Position numbers and translations under genes: made by a program. 64,000 nt of DNA from Thamnidium elegans (lineage: Eukaryota > Mucoromycota > Mucoromycetes > Mucorales > Mucoraceae). The stretch covers positions 248,001 to 312,000 of the forward strand of contig JAIXMG010000008.1 of assembly GCA_025201345.1 (NCBI GenBank), written 5' to 3'. The notes under the pieces are model-generated. The model was not told where the DNA came from. It was given only the letters and a program-made list of their open reading frames with translations, and made no database searches. Shown here piece after piece: positions 63,177-64,000 of the stretch (the first letter of the stretch is position 1; the number at the start of each line of letters is the position of its first letter).

Positions 63177-64000
63177 GAAAAAAGTATATATATATATCTT
63201 ATGTACATGTACTTTTCTCTTTTCATTTTGTATAAAAAAAAAAGAATACATTTGTAAATTTTAAATAAATATTATATATTACTTTGGTAGAAAATTATCA
63301 TTAAAACTATCCCTTCATCGATATTTTTTTTTGCAGGGCGCCACATCATTTGATGTTTTATTGTTGCAAAAACAACAACAAAAACGCGGCTTGTACAGCT
63401 TGAAAAGGGGGGAAATCACCACAAGCTATTCTTATCATTTTGGAAGCGGGACCGGGAACTAAATTCCGGCTCAACGGGAGGAGTTTACCTTTGAAGTACT
63501 TTGAAGCTTGGTGAGCGCGCTTTTTGATTATATGTAAATGTATTTTTAGCGTCAGAAATGTTATTTTCTCAACAACAACAAAAAGGGGGTCTCTATCATC
63601 AGTTGCTTTTTAAGCCTCATACATTTACATACAAAACGTGCTTCAGAGTGTACATAGGGGTTTCTTATGTCAGTTTCCGTTCAAATATAATTTTTCAAAG
63701 GAAAGCATATAAACCCACTAGTATATTTTTAGAGAGAGGGTGCTTTCTGATAGACTACTCAAAAAAAAAACAAGAAGTACACAAGTGTTTAATCTCGCTT
63801 ATATCTCTCTTGAATTACCTGATAAACGTTATATATCCCACTATTATACCACTCACAGGAAACTACGGATTTTTTTAAGGGAATATATTATTAATCATCC
63901 CTCTTTTTATCTTGGACAACTTCGTGACCAAAATAAGTCTACATGCCAAGTAGTTAACTATTATTTTATTAAAAAGATAAATTGAGTACGATGCATCCAA
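63177..64000. other. Intergenic region at the right edge
   Basis: GH9 3' end (AATAAA near 63264), then DNA without a supported gene. Overlapping frames at 63558-63878 and 63740-63985 (+) might be part of a gene continuing to the right, but have no recognisable domain. Confidence 0.5.

Overview
This is a nuclear segment of an AT-rich fungal genome, most likely a Mucorales (Mucoromycota) species. The evidence is a secreted aspartic protease very close in sequence to rhizopuspepsin, many short GT-AG introns (about 50-100 nt) with CTAA-type branch points and TAG acceptors, long A/T homopolymers, and gene families typical of the order. I could not fix the genus. Most genes were rebuilt here as multi-exon models by joining open frames at splice sites. 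Every model listed as a complete gene keeps frame across all of its junctions.

Layout. 0-5 kb: the 3' end of an unidentified gene, the ROK1 DEAD-box helicase (-) and a decayed gene. 6.7-9 kb: a secreted GH36 alpha-galactosidase (+). 9.8-21.4 kb, all (-): a divergent chitin synthase-like protein, a PHO80-type cyclin, the U1 snRNP protein LUC7, a small acidic-tailed protein that may be a securin-like APC/C substrate, and ATP synthase delta (ATP16). ATP16 is head-to-head with ATP synthase beta (ATP2, +). 25-35.5 kb (+): a GH72 glucanosyltransferase with X8 module, a KIN4-type kinase with KA1 domain, ribosomal stalk protein P2, and IWS1/SPN1. 36.1-39.2 kb: a decayed DNA element with long terminal inverted repeats, carrying a dead OTU-type peptidase and a second broken multi-exon gene. 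39.8-48.9 kb (+): rhizopuspepsin-like protease, an arrestin-like adaptor with PPxY/LPxY motifs, a broken unknown gene, and an ADAL-type deaminase. 49-53 kb: a mitochondrial adenylate-kinase-like protein (-) divergent from an ADCK1-type kinase (+) across 217 bp. 53.4-55 kb: TEF1. 58.8-63.2 kb (+): an OSBP/Kes1 lipid-transfer protein, SWC5 and a membrane-anchored GH9 endoglucanase. 63.2-64 kb: no gene called.

Themes. Several genes act at the cell surface or wall (alpha-galactosidase, chitin synthase-like protein, GH72, GH9, aspartic protease), and several serve mitochondria or basic gene expression. I see no biosynthetic cluster; the wall genes are scattered among housekeeping genes. Two head-to-head pairs (ATP16/ATP2 and adenylate-kinase-like/ADCK1-like) have a TGACGT core in the shared promoter, and the same core lies just upstream of the P2 and IWS1 starts. 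The items most worth following are the TIR-flanked OTU element, the chitin synthase-like protein that has lost its catalytic motifs, and the ATP16/ATP2 promoter with its hairpin. I found no tRNA, rRNA, snRNA or CRISPR array by eye.
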